A DNA stretch of 64,000 nt from Corynebacterium atypicum. GTDB taxonomy: Bacteria > Actinomycetota > Actinomycetes > Mycobacteriales > Mycobacteriaceae. The notes beneath the pieces are model-generated. The model was not told the origin of the DNA, did not search any database, and saw only the letters and a program-made list of their open reading frames with translations. The DNA lies in contig NZ_CP008944.1 in NCBI RefSeq assembly GCF_000732945.1, positions 2,154,767-2,218,766 of the forward strand, read 5' to 3'. The position numbers were made by a program, and so were the translations under genes. Positions 52,311 to 61,002 of this stretch are shown here, piece after piece (positions within the stretch are counted from its first letter, which is position 1; every line of letters starts with the position of its first letter).

Positions 52311-53213
52311 CTAGCGACGCTTCGCCTCCCTGCGGGCCCTGCGCTCGGCACGCTCACGGGCATCGATCTCGGCGGCCTGCTCGAGCGTCGGCGCCGAACC
52401 ACCCTGGGATCGCGGACGCCAAGCCAGCCCGCTACCAAATGGGCCGAAAGCGGCGTCGTACTCCGCACGGGCTTGCCCCAGGAGGTCCGCCATCGCCGCG
52501 CGCAAGCGGCTGGTCGCCTCCACCGGGTCCCCCGACGGGTCGACGGGGCTGCCCACCTTGATCACGATCGGCAGCTTTGAGCGACCCAAGTTCTTCTTCA
52601 AGTCTTTGGTCCACACTCGCTGCCCGCCCCAGGTCACCATGGGAATCAACGGCACACCCGCCTGATCGGCGATGCGCACCGCGCCCGTCTTGAAATCCTT
52701 GAGCTCGAACGAGCGCGAAAGAGTGGCCTCCGGAAAAATCCCGACGAGGTTCCCGGCGCGCAGACCCGCCACGGCCGCATCGAGCGAGCCAGCCCCCGCT
52801 GCACGGTCCACTGGCAGATGATGCATCGCGCGCATCAGCCCCCCGACCACAGGTACCTCGAAGACCTCCTTTTTGGCCATAAAGCGAGTCAATCGCCGCC
52901 CGCGCAGATGCGCCGGGATTTGCGCAAAGATGAAATCGAAATAATTCGTGTGGTTGGCGGCTAGGAGGCCCCCGCCTGTTGCCGGCACATTCTCGGCGCC
53001 GGTGACCTTGATCTTGAGCCCCTGGGCCCGCAGGACCGCCTTCAGTATCGGAATAATCAGACGGTTATAAGGAAACTCGCGGCATTCCGGCGCGTACGCC
53101 GGAAGTTCATCGAAGTCCGCGGGCACCAAAAACTGGCCCGCGACGCGCTTGAGGCGCGCGCCGTCACCGCGCGCGCCCGGCCCTTGCCAATTCGGGCCCT
53201 GGGGCTGAGACAC
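52311..53213 (-). CDS. 1-acylglycerol-3-phosphate O-acyltransferase (PlsC family)
   Basis: 300 aa from the GTG at 53213, which shares its G with the serS TAG stop (TAGTG), so translation is coupled. The PlsC motifs are NHTNYFDF (His88, Asp93, HX4D) and GIFPEATLSRSF (about residues 158-169), followed by IPMVTWGGQRVW. There is a short N-terminal extension and a C-terminal Arg/Glu-rich helix (AEIDARERAERRARREAKRR). It acylates lysophosphatidate or a related glycolipid at the membrane. A longer open frame upstream is antisense-like reading within serS. Confidence 0.88.
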   Translation of the reverse strand: MSQPQGPNWQGPGARGDGARLKRVAGQFLVPADFDELPAYAPECREFPYNRLIIPILKAVLRAQGLKIKVTGAENVPATGGGLLAANHTNYFDFIFAQIPAHLRGRRLTRFMAKKEVFEVPVVGGLMRAMHHLPVDRAAGAGSLDAAVAGLRAGNLVGIFPEATLSRSFELKDFKTGAVRIADQAGVPLIPMVTWGGQRVWTKDLKKNLGRSKLPIVIKVGSPVDPSGDPVEATSRLRAAMADLLGQARAEYDAAFGPFGSGLAWRPRSQGGSAPTLEQAAEIDARERAERRARREAKRR

Positions 53214-54469
53214 TAGCGCGGCTCCAACACGTCGGCCCCCACGATCGGGCGCAGCGCCTCGGGGACGACCACCGAGCCGTCTGCCTGCTGGTGGTTCTCC
53301 AAAATCGCCACCAGCCACCGCGTGGTGGCCAGGGTGCCGTTGAGGGTAGCCGCGGTCTTGGTCTTGCCGTCTTCGTCGCGGTAGCGCACGGACAGCCTGC
53401 GGGCCTGGAAGGTGGTGCAGTTCGACGTGGAGGTGAGCTCCCGGTAGGTATTCTGGGTGGGGATCCACGCCTCAGTGTCAAACTTCCGGGCCGCGGACTG
53501 GCCCAAGTCGCCACCGGCAGTATCGATGATGCGGTAGGGCACCTCGATCGCGGCGAGCATCTCGCGCTCCATATTCAGCAACTTCTGGTGCTGTTCCTCT
53601 GCCTCCTCCGGACGGCAGTAGACGAACATCTCCAGCTTGTTGAACTGGTGCACACGCAAGATGCCGCGGGTGTCCTTGCCATAGGATCCGGCCTCGCGGC
53701 GGAAGCAGCTGGACCAGCCGGCGTACTTGCGCGGGCCGGCGGACAGATCGATGATCTCATCCTTGTGGTACCCAGCGAGCGCCACCTCGGAGGTGCCCAC
53801 GAGGTACTGGTTGTCGCGCTCCAAGTAGTAGATCTCATCGGAGTGCTCGCCCAAAAACCCAGTGCCGCTCATGATTTCCGGGTTCACCAGCACCGGCGGG
53901 ATCATCAGGGTGAAGCCGTGCTCGCGGGCCTTCGTCGCGGCCAACTGCATCAAGGCCAGCTCCAGGAAGGCACCGGCGCCCACCAGGTAGTAGAACCGGG
54001 AGCCGGAGACCTTGGTGCCGCGCTTGACGTCGATAATGCCCAGGCTCTCGCCCAGCTCCAGGTGATCCTTGGGCTCGAAGTCGAATTCGGTGGGGGTGCC
54101 GATGTGCTCGAGGACCACAAAGTCGTCCTCCCCGCCAGCCGGCGCACCCTCCACCACGTTGGAGATCTTCATCTGCAGCTCATAGACCCGCTCCTCCGCG
54201 GCACGCTGCTCCTCCTCTGCGGCGCGCACCTTTTCCTTGAGCGCCTCCGCCTCCTTGAGCAGCTCCGGACGCTCCTGGTCGCTGGCCTGACCGATCGTGC
54301 GCCCCAGGGCCTTGTGCTGAGAACGCAGCTCGTCAGCGTTCACGATCGCCGCCCGCCGCGACTCGTCGGCGACCAGAAGCTCGTCGACCAGCTTGGGGTC
54401 TTCGCCACGGTTCTGTTGGGAAGCGCGCACCTTATCCGGATTTTCGCGCAGTAGCTTCAGATCAATCAT
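53213..54469 (-). CDS. serS: Seryl-tRNA synthetase
   Basis: 418 aa from the ATG at 54469. The N-terminal coiled-coil arm (about residues 25-105: [39 protein letters not shown]) is followed by the class II core. Motif 2 is [15 protein letters not shown], the serine/ATP segment is [17 protein letters not shown], and motif 3 is in the C-terminal [16 protein letters not shown]. Length is normal. The open frame extends upstream to 54643 but lacks homology there. TAGGAT 7 nt before the ATG suggests a near-leaderless start. Confidence 0.97.
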   Translation of the reverse strand: MIDLKLLRENPDKVRASQQNRGEDPKLVDELLVADESRRAAIVNADELRSQHKALGRTIGQASDQERPELLKEAEALKEKVRAAEEEQRAAEERVYELQMKISNVVEGAPAGGEDDFVVLEHIGTPTEFDFEPKDHLELGESLGIIDVKRGTKVSGSRFYYLVGAGAFLELALMQLAATKAREHGFTLMIPPVLVNPEIMSGTGFLGEHSDEIYYLERDNQYLVGTSEVALAGYHKDEIIDLSAGPRKYAGWSSCFRREAGSYGKDTRGILRVHQFNKLEMFVYCRPEEAEEQHQKLLNMEREMLAAIEVPYRIIDTAGGDLGQSAARKFDTEAWIPTQNTYRELTSTSNCTTFQARRLSVRYRDEDGKTKTAATLNGTLATTRWLVAILENHQQADGSVVVPEALRPIVGADVLEPR

Positions 54470-54476
54470 GCCGTTA

Positions 54477-54482
54477 ATCCTA
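54477..54482 (-). promoter_or_regulatory. Putative -10 (TAGGAT) of serS
   Basis: TAGGAT lies 7 nt before the ATG at 54469, with no Shine-Dalgarno. Confidence 0.45.
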
Positions 54483-54555
54483 CCGGGCATCACACTCGCG
54501 ATTGTCTTATGTGAGCTGTTGTTTATCCACCCAGGATGGCAAACTAGAAGGCGAT

Positions 54556-55554
54556 ATGAATCTGACTCGTAGTTTCCGCTCGGCACAAGGGGTGCGCGCG
54601 ATGCTGCTCGGGGCACTGGCCTCGACGGTGTTCGTCGGAGCATACTCGGTGCTCACCCCCCACCCGGGGGAAGCTGAGCCAGGAGCGAGGCCGGTCAACC
54701 ACCGGGCAGACCCGGCCGCGTCTTTTACGACGGCCGACGAGGGTTCCTGCCTCAATTGGACCGTTAATGAAGACGGCGTCGCGATGGACTTCCAGCAGAC
54801 GTCATGTGCTGAACCTCACCGTTTCGAGGTCTCTGCCCGCGAAGATCTGGCCACCTACCCGTCTTCCGAATTCGGCGAAAACGCCCCCCGGCCGGACATC
54901 ACCCGCCAGGCGCAGCTACGCGAAGAGCTCTGCCGCAATGTCACGCTGCACTACCTGGACGGCAAGCTCGACCCGTCCGGCCGGTTCTCGGTAGCGTCCA
55001 TCCTCCCCCCGGCCGATAGCTGGCAGAAGGGCGACCGCACGCTGCTCTGCGGGCTCCAGGCTGCGGACAGCTCCGGGACGCTGCTGGAGACCAAAGGCAA
55101 GGTGGACCAAGTAGACCAAGCCAGGGTGGCGCAGCCTGGCGAGTGCCTGTTTGTAGACAGCTCAAACTCCCTGCACAAGGTCGAGTGTGGGGCGGACCAT
55201 CACCTGGAGACCACCCAGATCGTGGACCTCAGCGCCCAGTTCAATGACCACGCCCCCACCGTGGAGCAGCAGGACGAATATCTCAAAGACACGTGCACGC
55301 AGGCCGCGATCGGGTACTTGGGCGAGGAAGAAAAGCTGTACCAATCGACGCTGCAGCCGTTCTGGTCCACCATTTCGCCCGACTCCTGGGAGGGCGGATC
55401 GCGCTCGGTCAACTGCTCGCTGGTCAGCGCCGGCGAGCACGGGTTTAACACGCTTGCCGGCTCCGCCACCGGAGAATTCACCATCAACGGACAACCGCCA
55501 GCCCCGCAGCCGAAGCGCAACCCGCTGCGCAGCGAAGCTGGGCAGCGTCCGTAG
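54556..55554 (+). CDS. Septum formation family protein, secreted or anchored
   Basis: 332 aa from the ATG at 54556, with GAAGG just upstream. An N-terminal hydrophobic segment ([19 protein letters not shown], about residues 16-34) acts as anchor or signal. The outside part has two septum-formation-type units, each with conserved Cys pairs: [13 protein letters not shown]...[12 protein letters not shown] and [27 protein letters not shown], followed by [10 protein letters not shown] and [14 protein letters not shown]. Such domains bind envelope partners in actinobacteria; no enzyme activity is expected. It is divergent from serS and probably co-transcribed with the zincin-like gene 16 nt downstream. 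Confidence 0.78.
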   Translation: MNLTRSFRSAQGVRAMLLGALASTVFVGAYSVLTPHPGEAEPGARPVNHRADPAASFTTADEGSCLNWTVNEDGVAMDFQQTSCAEPHRFEVSAREDLATYPSSEFGENAPRPDITRQAQLREELCRNVTLHYLDGKLDPSGRFSVASILPPADSWQKGDRTLLCGLQAADSSGTLLETKGKVDQVDQARVAQPGECLFVDSSNSLHKVECGADHHLETTQIVDLSAQFNDHAPTVEQQDEYLKDTCTQAAIGYLGEEEKLYQSTLQPFWSTISPDSWEGGSRSVNCSLVSAGEHGFNTLAGSATGEFTINGQPPAPQPKRNPLRSEAGQRP

Positions 55555-55570
55555 GCGCGAAGGGACAAGC

Positions 55571-55918
55571 GTGTACGAAGTATCCGAGGAACGGTTCGAC
55601 GCGATGGTAGACGACGCGCTCGACGAGATCCCCGAGGAACTCGCGCGGCGCATGCGCAACGTGGTCATCCTGGTGCGCGAACGCAACGAAAATGACCCGA
55701 CACTCCTGGGCCTCTACGAAGGGGTCTCGCTGACCGAGCGGACTTTTGACCACACGGGCTATCTCCCGGACGCGATCTCCATCTACAAGTCAGCCCTAGA
55801 AGACATCTGCGATTCCGAGGACCAACTCGCCCACGAGGTGCGAGTCACCGTGCTCCACGAGGTGGGGCACTTCTTCGGCATGAGCGAGCACCACCTGCAC
55901 GAGCTCGGCTGGGGCTAG
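55571..55918 (+). CDS. Zincin-like metallopeptidase family protein (DUF1025 type)
   Basis: 115 aa from the GTG at 55571, with AGGG upstream; the frame stays open to 55187 but that part overlaps the septum-formation gene. The C-terminal metal motif VLHEVGHFFGMSEHHLHELG (His96-Glu97-x2-His100 plus a downstream Glu/His) marks the minimal-zincin family of short actinobacterial proteins. ALDEIPEELARRMRNVVILV is the conserved helix at the start. No protease substrate is known for the family. The stop is 2 nt from the convergent histidine phosphatase remnant. Confidence 0.87.
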   Translation: MYEVSEERFDAMVDDALDEIPEELARRMRNVVILVRERNENDPTLLGLYEGVSLTERTFDHTGYLPDAISIYKSALEDICDSEDQLAHEVRVTVLHEVGHFFGMSEHHLHELGWG

Positions 55919-55920
55919 CC

Positions 55921-56648
55921 CTACTCCCCTAGCTTTCGCTCCTCGGTATCCCACCGGGTCATCTGCCAGCTGCCGAAGGGCTTACCCCGCGGCTCCAGGA
56001 CGATAAACGTGCAGTTAGGCAGCCGGTGCGCGATCGCCCAATCCGGGTCGATGCCGGCCGCCGCGGTGGCCATAAACCGGCACGCGCCCCCGTGCGAGAC
56101 CAATGCCACATCGCGATCGCCGTGCGCACCAGCCAGGCCTTCAAGCACCGGGCGAGTCCGCGCCAGCACGCTCTCGCGGCTATCCCCACCCGGAAACCCA
56201 GCGCCCGGCTCGCCGCGCATCATCGAATAGAGCACATCCTGGTACTCATCGATCCGCTCCTCACCCTCGACGCCTTCCATCTCCCCGGCGTCGATCTCAT
56301 GCACACCGAGCTTCAGCGCCAGCGGCAGGGCCGAATCTCCGGCGACCCGGCCGCCCCGGGCCGCGCGCTACGGCGTGCTGCTGCGTCGCCCGACGCGGCG
56401 TCAGCAAGCGAAAACGCCGCGCCAAACGCCGCCTGAGCCAGCACCGCCGTCTGCTGCGCGCGCAATGCCACCGAGCACCACATCCCAGCCAGCCGCGCCC
56501 CGCTCACCTCAGCTAGCTCGCGGCCTGCCGCCTCAGCTTGGCGACGCCCCAGCGGGCTCAACTCGGCCCCGGGCGGGCGCGTGTCAATCACCCGGCGCAC
56601 GTTGCTTCCCGTCTGCCCGTGACGGACCAAGATTATCCTGCCAGCCAT
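55921..56648 (-). pseudogene. Histidine phosphatase (phosphoglycerate mutase-like), frameshifted
   Basis: Two frames carry one protein. The first starts at the ATG at 56648 (AGGAGGAG upstream) with MAGRIILVRHGQTGSN, the phosphohistidine RHG motif, and ends at 56313. The second resumes with GDSALPLALKLGVHEIDAGE and includes VALVSHGGACRFM, the second histidine motif, down to 55921. The reading frame must change between about 56325 and 56370, within a GC-rich run. All catalytic parts survive on one side or the other, so this is either recent decay or a sequencing indel. It overlaps the pheA 3' end by 16 nt, the usual pheA-phosphatase pairing in corynebacteria. Confidence 0.75.
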
Positions 56649-57751
56649 CCGGCTCCTCCTTCTTCCTGTAGGGCGTGCACCCACTCCGTTGCCTGCGCAA
56701 TGCGCACCAAGTCCGGGCCGTCGGCTGCTGGCCCTGCGTCCGACTCCGACCGGTTCGGCCAAGAGCCCAAGAACTCGATGTCTTCCGCCCTCAACCACAA
56801 GGCCCGCAGCGCCTCGGCCACCGGCGCATCGGCGATGTGCCCAGACATATCCGCAAAGAAAAGATAGGTCCCAAAGACCTCCCGCGTCGGCCGGGAGGCG
56901 ATCCGGGTCAGGTTCACGCCCCGCTGGGCGAACTCCCCGAGCGCGGCGACCAGCGAGCCCGGGGTGTTAGGCAACCGAAACACCACCGAGGTGTGATCGC
57001 GCCCGGTACGCTGCGGCGGCCGCCCGTGCCGGGCGACGACCACAAACCGGGTACGGGCATCGCGCACATCCGCAATGCCCGTGGCCACCCGCTGCAACTG
57101 GAACAAGTCCGCGGCGCGGTCCGGCGCGGCCGCGGCATCCACCTGGCCTTCCGCGACCATGCGCGCCGCCGCCGCATTCGACGAAGCCGGCACAAACTGC
57201 ACGTGCGCAGCGTGTTTCGCCAGCCAGCCCTTCACCTGCTGGTAGCCCACCGGGTGGCTGGCCAGAGTCGCCACCTCGCGCAGCGCCGCCTCCGGGTCTG
57301 CTGTGCCGCAGACCGCGGCATCTGGGGATTCCGGCGCTGTGACGGCGTCCTCGCCCGCCCGCGGCGCAGACGTACCCGTGGCGGGGCTGCCTGGCCGGGT
57401 CATGATGGTGAAGTCGATGGGAAGGTCCAGTTCGTCGAAAATCTGCACCCCGCCTTGAGCCAAGGCGTCAAAAGCCTGAGTCACCGCGCCGTCGACGGAG
57501 TTCTCGATGGCCAGCACACCAGCCCGCGCCGACCCGGCGCGCACCGCGTCCACCACCGCGCCCGGCGAGGCAAGCGCCAGCGTATCGATTCGGTCCGGTT
57601 CGCGCTCACCCGTGATCGGCCCGCGGGCGGCGTCTTCGGCTCGCCCAGCGCCGCCAAAGACCTGCCCAAACGTGCCGCGGCGGGCGAAGCGCAGCACGGC
57701 CGCCTCAGTGAAAGTCCCGGCCGGCCCCAGGTAAGAGACAGTGGTACTCAT
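56633..57751 (-). CDS. pheA: Prephenate dehydratase
   Basis: 372 aa. It converts prephenate to phenylpyruvate for phenylalanine synthesis. The catalytic domain begins VSYLGPAGTFTEAAVLRFA, with AIENSVDGAVTQAFD, and ends with TRFVVVARHG carrying the TRF motif. The C-terminal ACT domain (about residues 257-335, FRLPNTPGSLVAALGEFA, ASRPTREVFGTYLFFADM) gives feedback control by phenylalanine. It is longer than the usual ~310-320 aa because of Ala/Gly/Pro-rich insertions (about residues 35-55 and 120-150) and a tail. TAAGCT 8 nt before the ATG indicates a near-leaderless promoter, back-to-back with that of the divergent amidase. Confidence 0.93.
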   Translation of the reverse strand: MSTTVSYLGPAGTFTEAAVLRFARRGTFGQVFGGAGRAEDAARGPITGEREPDRIDTLALASPGAVVDAVRAGSARAGVLAIENSVDGAVTQAFDALAQGGVQIFDELDLPIDFTIMTRPGSPATGTSAPRAGEDAVTAPESPDAAVCGTADPEAALREVATLASHPVGYQQVKGWLAKHAAHVQFVPASSNAAAARMVAEGQVDAAAAPDRAADLFQLQRVATGIADVRDARTRFVVVARHGRPPQRTGRDHTSVVFRLPNTPGSLVAALGEFAQRGVNLTRIASRPTREVFGTYLFFADMSGHIADAPVAEALRALWLRAEDIEFLGSWPNRSESDAGPAADGPDLVRIAQATEWVHALQEEGGAGWLAG

Positions 57752-57759
57752 AACTGTTC

Positions 57760-57765
57760 AGCTTA
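57760..57765 (-). promoter_or_regulatory. Putative -10 (TAAGCT) of pheA
   Basis: TAAGCT with 8 nt to the ATG at 57751, the fourth exact TAAGCT-N8-ATG in the window. Confidence 0.6.
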
Positions 57766-57774
57766 TCTAGCGCC

Positions 57775-57780
57775 TACCCT
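57775..57780 (+). promoter_or_regulatory. Putative -10 (TACCCT) of the amidase gene
   Basis: TACCCT lies 6 nt before the ATG at 57787 and faces the pheA promoter within 35 nt. Confidence 0.4.
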
Positions 57781-57786
57781 GGGCGC

Positions 57787-59190
57787 ATGGTCACCAACAC
57801 TGCCGGCAACGACCGAGCGCCCGGCGGTACGGGTGCTGCGGTTGCCGATACTGCCAGTGCTGCTGCAGCCGCCGCCGCTGCCATCGAGACGTTCGCTGCC
57901 CAAGCAGACGAGCACCCACCGCAACACTTTGGATTTAGCTATCTGGACATCGCCTCCGCGCGGCGCCAGGCCGAGGCGCTGCGGCTGTGGTCGGGCTCGC
58001 CGACTTCGCGGCGCGAGAGCCACCCCTGCCCTACGGAGCTCGACCTCGCGGGTCTGGTCATCCCCGCAAAAGACCTCTACCCGGTGGCCGGGATGCCCAC
58101 CACGTACGGCGCCCGGGCACCGCAGGAGTGCGCGCCAGCACAGACTACCGAGCCATTTCTTGCCGGACTGATGGCCCGCGGCGCCGTCATCCCCGGCAAG
58201 ACCGCGACCTCCGAGATGGGCCTTACCGCCTACTGCGAGCCGATCGATCAGCCCGCGCCCGGCAACCCGCTGCTTTTCGGCGCCACGCCCGGAGGCTCAT
58301 CCAGCGGGGCGGGGGTCGCCGTAGCGCGCGGCCTCGTCGCGGCCGCCCACGGCTCCGACGGCGGCGGCTCGCTACGAGTCCCGGCCGCCAGCTGCGCCGC
58401 GGTGGGCTTCAAACCCAGCCACGACCCCGCCGCAGGATTGGCCACGCAGGGCTTTATCACCACCGACCTGCGGCTGACCGCGCAGCTGCACCGACTGCCC
58501 TGGCCCGGCGAGGATCCCAGTGCCTGCGGACAGCCCGGCGTAGTGGTGGGGCTTATGACCACACCGCTTTTTGTCCGCGGCAGCCAGGTGCACCCGCGGT
58601 GGGCTGCCGGCGCCGAGCGCGCTGCCGCCCGTCTTGAGGAAGCCGGGGTCAAGGTGCGCACTGTGCAGCCCATCCGGGAGGCCGACGAGGTCTTCGGCAT
58701 CTTTAAGACGCTGCTGTTGAGCGGCGCGGCCCGGCTGACTTCGCCGGCGAGCACCATGAGCGCCTACCTTCAGGACCAAGGCCGCCGCCTTCCGAGTGGC
58801 GCGGCTTACCGCGCCCAGACACGCCGCCGACAGATCCTGCGGCTGCTGCGACAAACCTGGCAGGTCGACGTTCTACTTACCCCCACACTCGCCTTCGATC
58901 CGCCGCCGATCGGAAGCTTCTCCGGGCTGCCTCCCGCCGAGGATTTCTTCGAACAGACCCGGTGGACCCCGTGGGGGTCGCTGTTTAACCTCACGGCCAC
59001 GGCAGCCGTCTCGGTGCCGATCGACCGGCCAAAACTCGCCGCCTCGCCACGGCCGCCCGCCTCGGTGCACCTTGGCTCGTTGACCCTCGGGGATGCCGAG
59101 ATCCTCCGCCTAGCTGCGATCGCGGCCGGCTCCCCCGCGCTGCCTCCCGCCGCGCCGCCTCTCCCGAGTTGGTCGAGAGGACAAGAGTAG
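57787..59190 (+). CDS. Amidase signature family hydrolase
   Basis: 467 aa. The Ser-cisSer-Lys triad region is visible: GKTATSEMGLTAYC (Lys), GGSSSGAGVAVARGLVAAA (cis-Ser) and GSDGGGSLRVPAASCAAVGF (nucleophile Ser). The usual GTDTGGSIR is GSDGGGSLR here. The Ala-rich ~40-residue N-terminus is non-conserved. There is no GatCB partner nearby, so a stand-alone amidase is more likely than GatA. Substrate unknown. The last eight codons, including the TAG stop, lie inside repeat copy D, so the native C-terminus may have been replaced. Confidence 0.85.
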   Translation: MVTNTAGNDRAPGGTGAAVADTASAAAAAAAAIETFAAQADEHPPQHFGFSYLDIASARRQAEALRLWSGSPTSRRESHPCPTELDLAGLVIPAKDLYPVAGMPTTYGARAPQECAPAQTTEPFLAGLMARGAVIPGKTATSEMGLTAYCEPIDQPAPGNPLLFGATPGGSSSGAGVAVARGLVAAAHGSDGGGSLRVPAASCAAVGFKPSHDPAAGLATQGFITTDLRLTAQLHRLPWPGEDPSACGQPGVVVGLMTTPLFVRGSQVHPRWAAGAERAAARLEEAGVKVRTVQPIREADEVFGIFKTLLLSGAARLTSPASTMSAYLQDQGRRLPSGAAYRAQTRRRQILRLLRQTWQVDVLLTPTLAFDPPPIGSFSGLPPAEDFFEQTRWTPWGSLFNLTATAAVSVPIDRPKLAASPRPPASVHLGSLTLGDAEILRLAAIAAGSPALPPAAPPLPSWSRGQE

Positions 59191-59258
59191 AAAGGGCTAC
59201 TCCTCTCGACCTCTAGGGCGTCCATCCGACGTAGTGCATCCGAGGTTCGCGGTGAGAA
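59168..59258. repeat. Dispersed palindromic intergenic repeat, copy D
   Basis: Perfect 11-bp arms GGTCGAGAGGA (59171-59181) and its complement (59201-59211), an inner GAGTAG...CTACTC pair, then AGGGCGT-CCATCCGACG and CCGAGGTTCGCGG matching copy A. It provides the stop codon of the amidase gene. Unlike the other copies it lies between co-directional genes. Confidence 0.6.
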
Positions 59259-59344
59259 CAGGCGCAGCGAGAGCCACCGCGATGAGGACAGGCGCAACAA
59301 GAACCGCCGGGCTCGCGCAGTGGATCGCCAGGCTGGCCCCGCGA

Positions 59345-59350
59345 TACTGT
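59345..59350 (+). promoter_or_regulatory. Putative -10 (TACTGT) of the LCP gene
   Basis: TACTGT lies 7 nt before the ATG at 59358; no Shine-Dalgarno. Confidence 0.45.
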
Positions 59351-59357
59351 TAGGTGC

Positions 59358-60986
59358 ATGGATCAACGCCGCCCCCGCGACTTCGGCTCCGACGCGGAGA
59401 ACGATTTTGTCCGCGGGCCCGACGGTCAACCTTTGCGCGACCGTTTCGGCCGCCCGGTGCGCCGCAGGTCCGGCCTTCAGCCCGACGGAAACCCGGGTGC
59501 GCCCCGCCACGGCGGCAGGTCCACCGCGGGCCGCTTCTCCGACGAGCGCGGACCCCGCAACCCAGGCTGGAACCGCGACCCGAAAGCCCAGGGCCACGGC
59601 CAGGGGCGCGACCCTCGCGACCTGGGGCAAGCTCGCGGCCCGCGCCGCCCGAGCGGCAAGGCCGACCCGAGCCAGGCCGGAGGCCGGCATTCGCGCCCCC
59701 AAGAGGACCGGCCGCGGGCCTTTGGGAATCGCTCGGATATCCGGCCCGGGCGCGGTGACGCGCCCTATTCTGGGCGCCCCCAGGTTCGCCAGCAGGGCTA
59801 CGCCAACGAGCGCCCCCGCTACGGCAGCGCCCAGCGGGATGCCGCCCTGGCGGCGGGCGCGGCTAGCCGCAACCAAAACCCACGCGGCGAGGACCGGCCG
59901 CGCCAGTACATCCCCTCGCCCGCCGAACGCGAGCGCGCCGCCCGCGAGCGCGCTGCCCGCGGCTATCGCGAACCCACGCCGGGCTATCGTGGCGGCTCCG
60001 GTTCCCGGCGCCCGGGCCCGCCGCGGCCTGGTGCATCGCCGGCCAGCATCCCCGCCCGACGGCGTCGCCGGATGCGCCTTCCGCGGTTCTCCATGCCCGG
60101 ATGTGGTGGGTGCCTCGGCCGCATGGTGGCTCTCATGCTGGTTGCGGTGGTACTCACCGGGCTGTGGGCCGATACCCGCCTCAACCGGGTGGACGCCCGG
60201 CCGCCCAGCACGGTGGGAAAGACCGCGGGCACCAACTGGCTTCTGGTGGGCTCGGACTCCCGCCAGGGGCTCAGCGACGCGGATATCGAACGCCTAGGAA
60301 CCGGCGGGGATATTGGCGTCGGGCGGACGGACACAGTGATGCTCCTGCATATCCCCACCGTGGGTAAGGCCACGCTGGTCTCGCTGCCCCGCGACTCCTA
60401 CGTTGCCGTCCCCGGCTTTGGCATGGACAAGCTCAACGCGGCCTTCACCTACGGCGGCCCGGAGCTTCTGGTACAGACCGTCGAGCAGGCCACCGGGGTT
60501 GGCATCGACCATTACGCGGAAATCGGCATGGGCGGGCTGGCTAATACCGTCGACGCGGTTGGCGGCGTCGAGGTCTGCCCTCCGGAACCGATCTCGGATC
60601 CGCTGGCCAACTTAGACATTCCCGCCGGCTGCCAGGAGGTTGAAGGGGCCACCGCCTTAGGCTATGTGCGCACCCGTGCCACAGCGCAGGGCGACTTAGA
60701 CCGCGTGGCTCGCCAGCGCGAGTTCTTCTCCTCGCTGCTACACACGATGACCTCGCCGGCGACGCTGCTCAACCCGCTGCGTGTGGTGCCGATGATCGCC
60801 CAGGTGAGCAAGTCGTTCACCGTGGGCGAATCCGACCACGTCTGGCACCTCGCGCGCGTGCCGCTGGCCATGCGTGGGGTGCAGACCGAGACGGTGCCGG
60901 TCGGCGGCTTCGCCGATTACGACGTCGGCTCAGTGGTGCTCTGGGACGACGCCGGCGCCGAGGAGCTCTTCGGCTCCATGCGGTAG
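59358..60986 (+). CDS. LytR-CpsA-Psr (LCP) family protein
   Basis: 542 aa. A long basic, disordered cytosolic N-terminus (~240 residues, Arg/Gly/Pro-rich) precedes one membrane helix (about residues 252-274, LGRMVALMLVAVVLTGLW). The LCP domain spans about residues 290-500: TNWLLVGSDSRQGL, GRTDTVMLLHI, VSLPRDSYVAVPGFGMDKL and AFTYGGPELLVQTVE, with the Arg/Asp residues that bind polyprenyl pyrophosphate. LCP proteins attach glycopolymers to peptidoglycan, arabinogalactan in Corynebacteriales. Next to pheA and a pyk2-like gene it matches my recollection of C. glutamicum cg3210 (LcpB). A dedicated role is inferred. Confidence 0.9.
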   Translation: MDQRRPRDFGSDAENDFVRGPDGQPLRDRFGRPVRRRSGLQPDGNPGAPRHGGRSTAGRFSDERGPRNPGWNRDPKAQGHGQGRDPRDLGQARGPRRPSGKADPSQAGGRHSRPQEDRPRAFGNRSDIRPGRGDAPYSGRPQVRQQGYANERPRYGSAQRDAALAAGAASRNQNPRGEDRPRQYIPSPAERERAARERAARGYREPTPGYRGGSGSRRPGPPRPGASPASIPARRRRRMRLPRFSMPGCGGCLGRMVALMLVAVVLTGLWADTRLNRVDARPPSTVGKTAGTNWLLVGSDSRQGLSDADIERLGTGGDIGVGRTDTVMLLHIPTVGKATLVSLPRDSYVAVPGFGMDKLNAAFTYGGPELLVQTVEQATGVGIDHYAEIGMGGLANTVDAVGGVEVCPPEPISDPLANLDIPAGCQEVEGATALGYVRTRATAQGDLDRVARQREFFSSLLHTMTSPATLLNPLRVVPMIAQVSKSFTVGESDHVWHLARVPLAMRGVQTETVPVGGFADYDVGSVVLWDDAGAEELFGSMR

Positions 60987-61002
60987 GCCGGCGCGCCGGC
61001 CT
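60985..61002. terminator. Perfect 18-bp palindrome between convergent genes
   Basis: AGGCCGGCGCGCCGGCCT is self-complementary. It overlaps both stop codons (TAG at 60984-60986 and TAA read from 61004) and fills the entire gap. It could form a hairpin in either transcript, but there is no T-tract. Confidence 0.55.
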
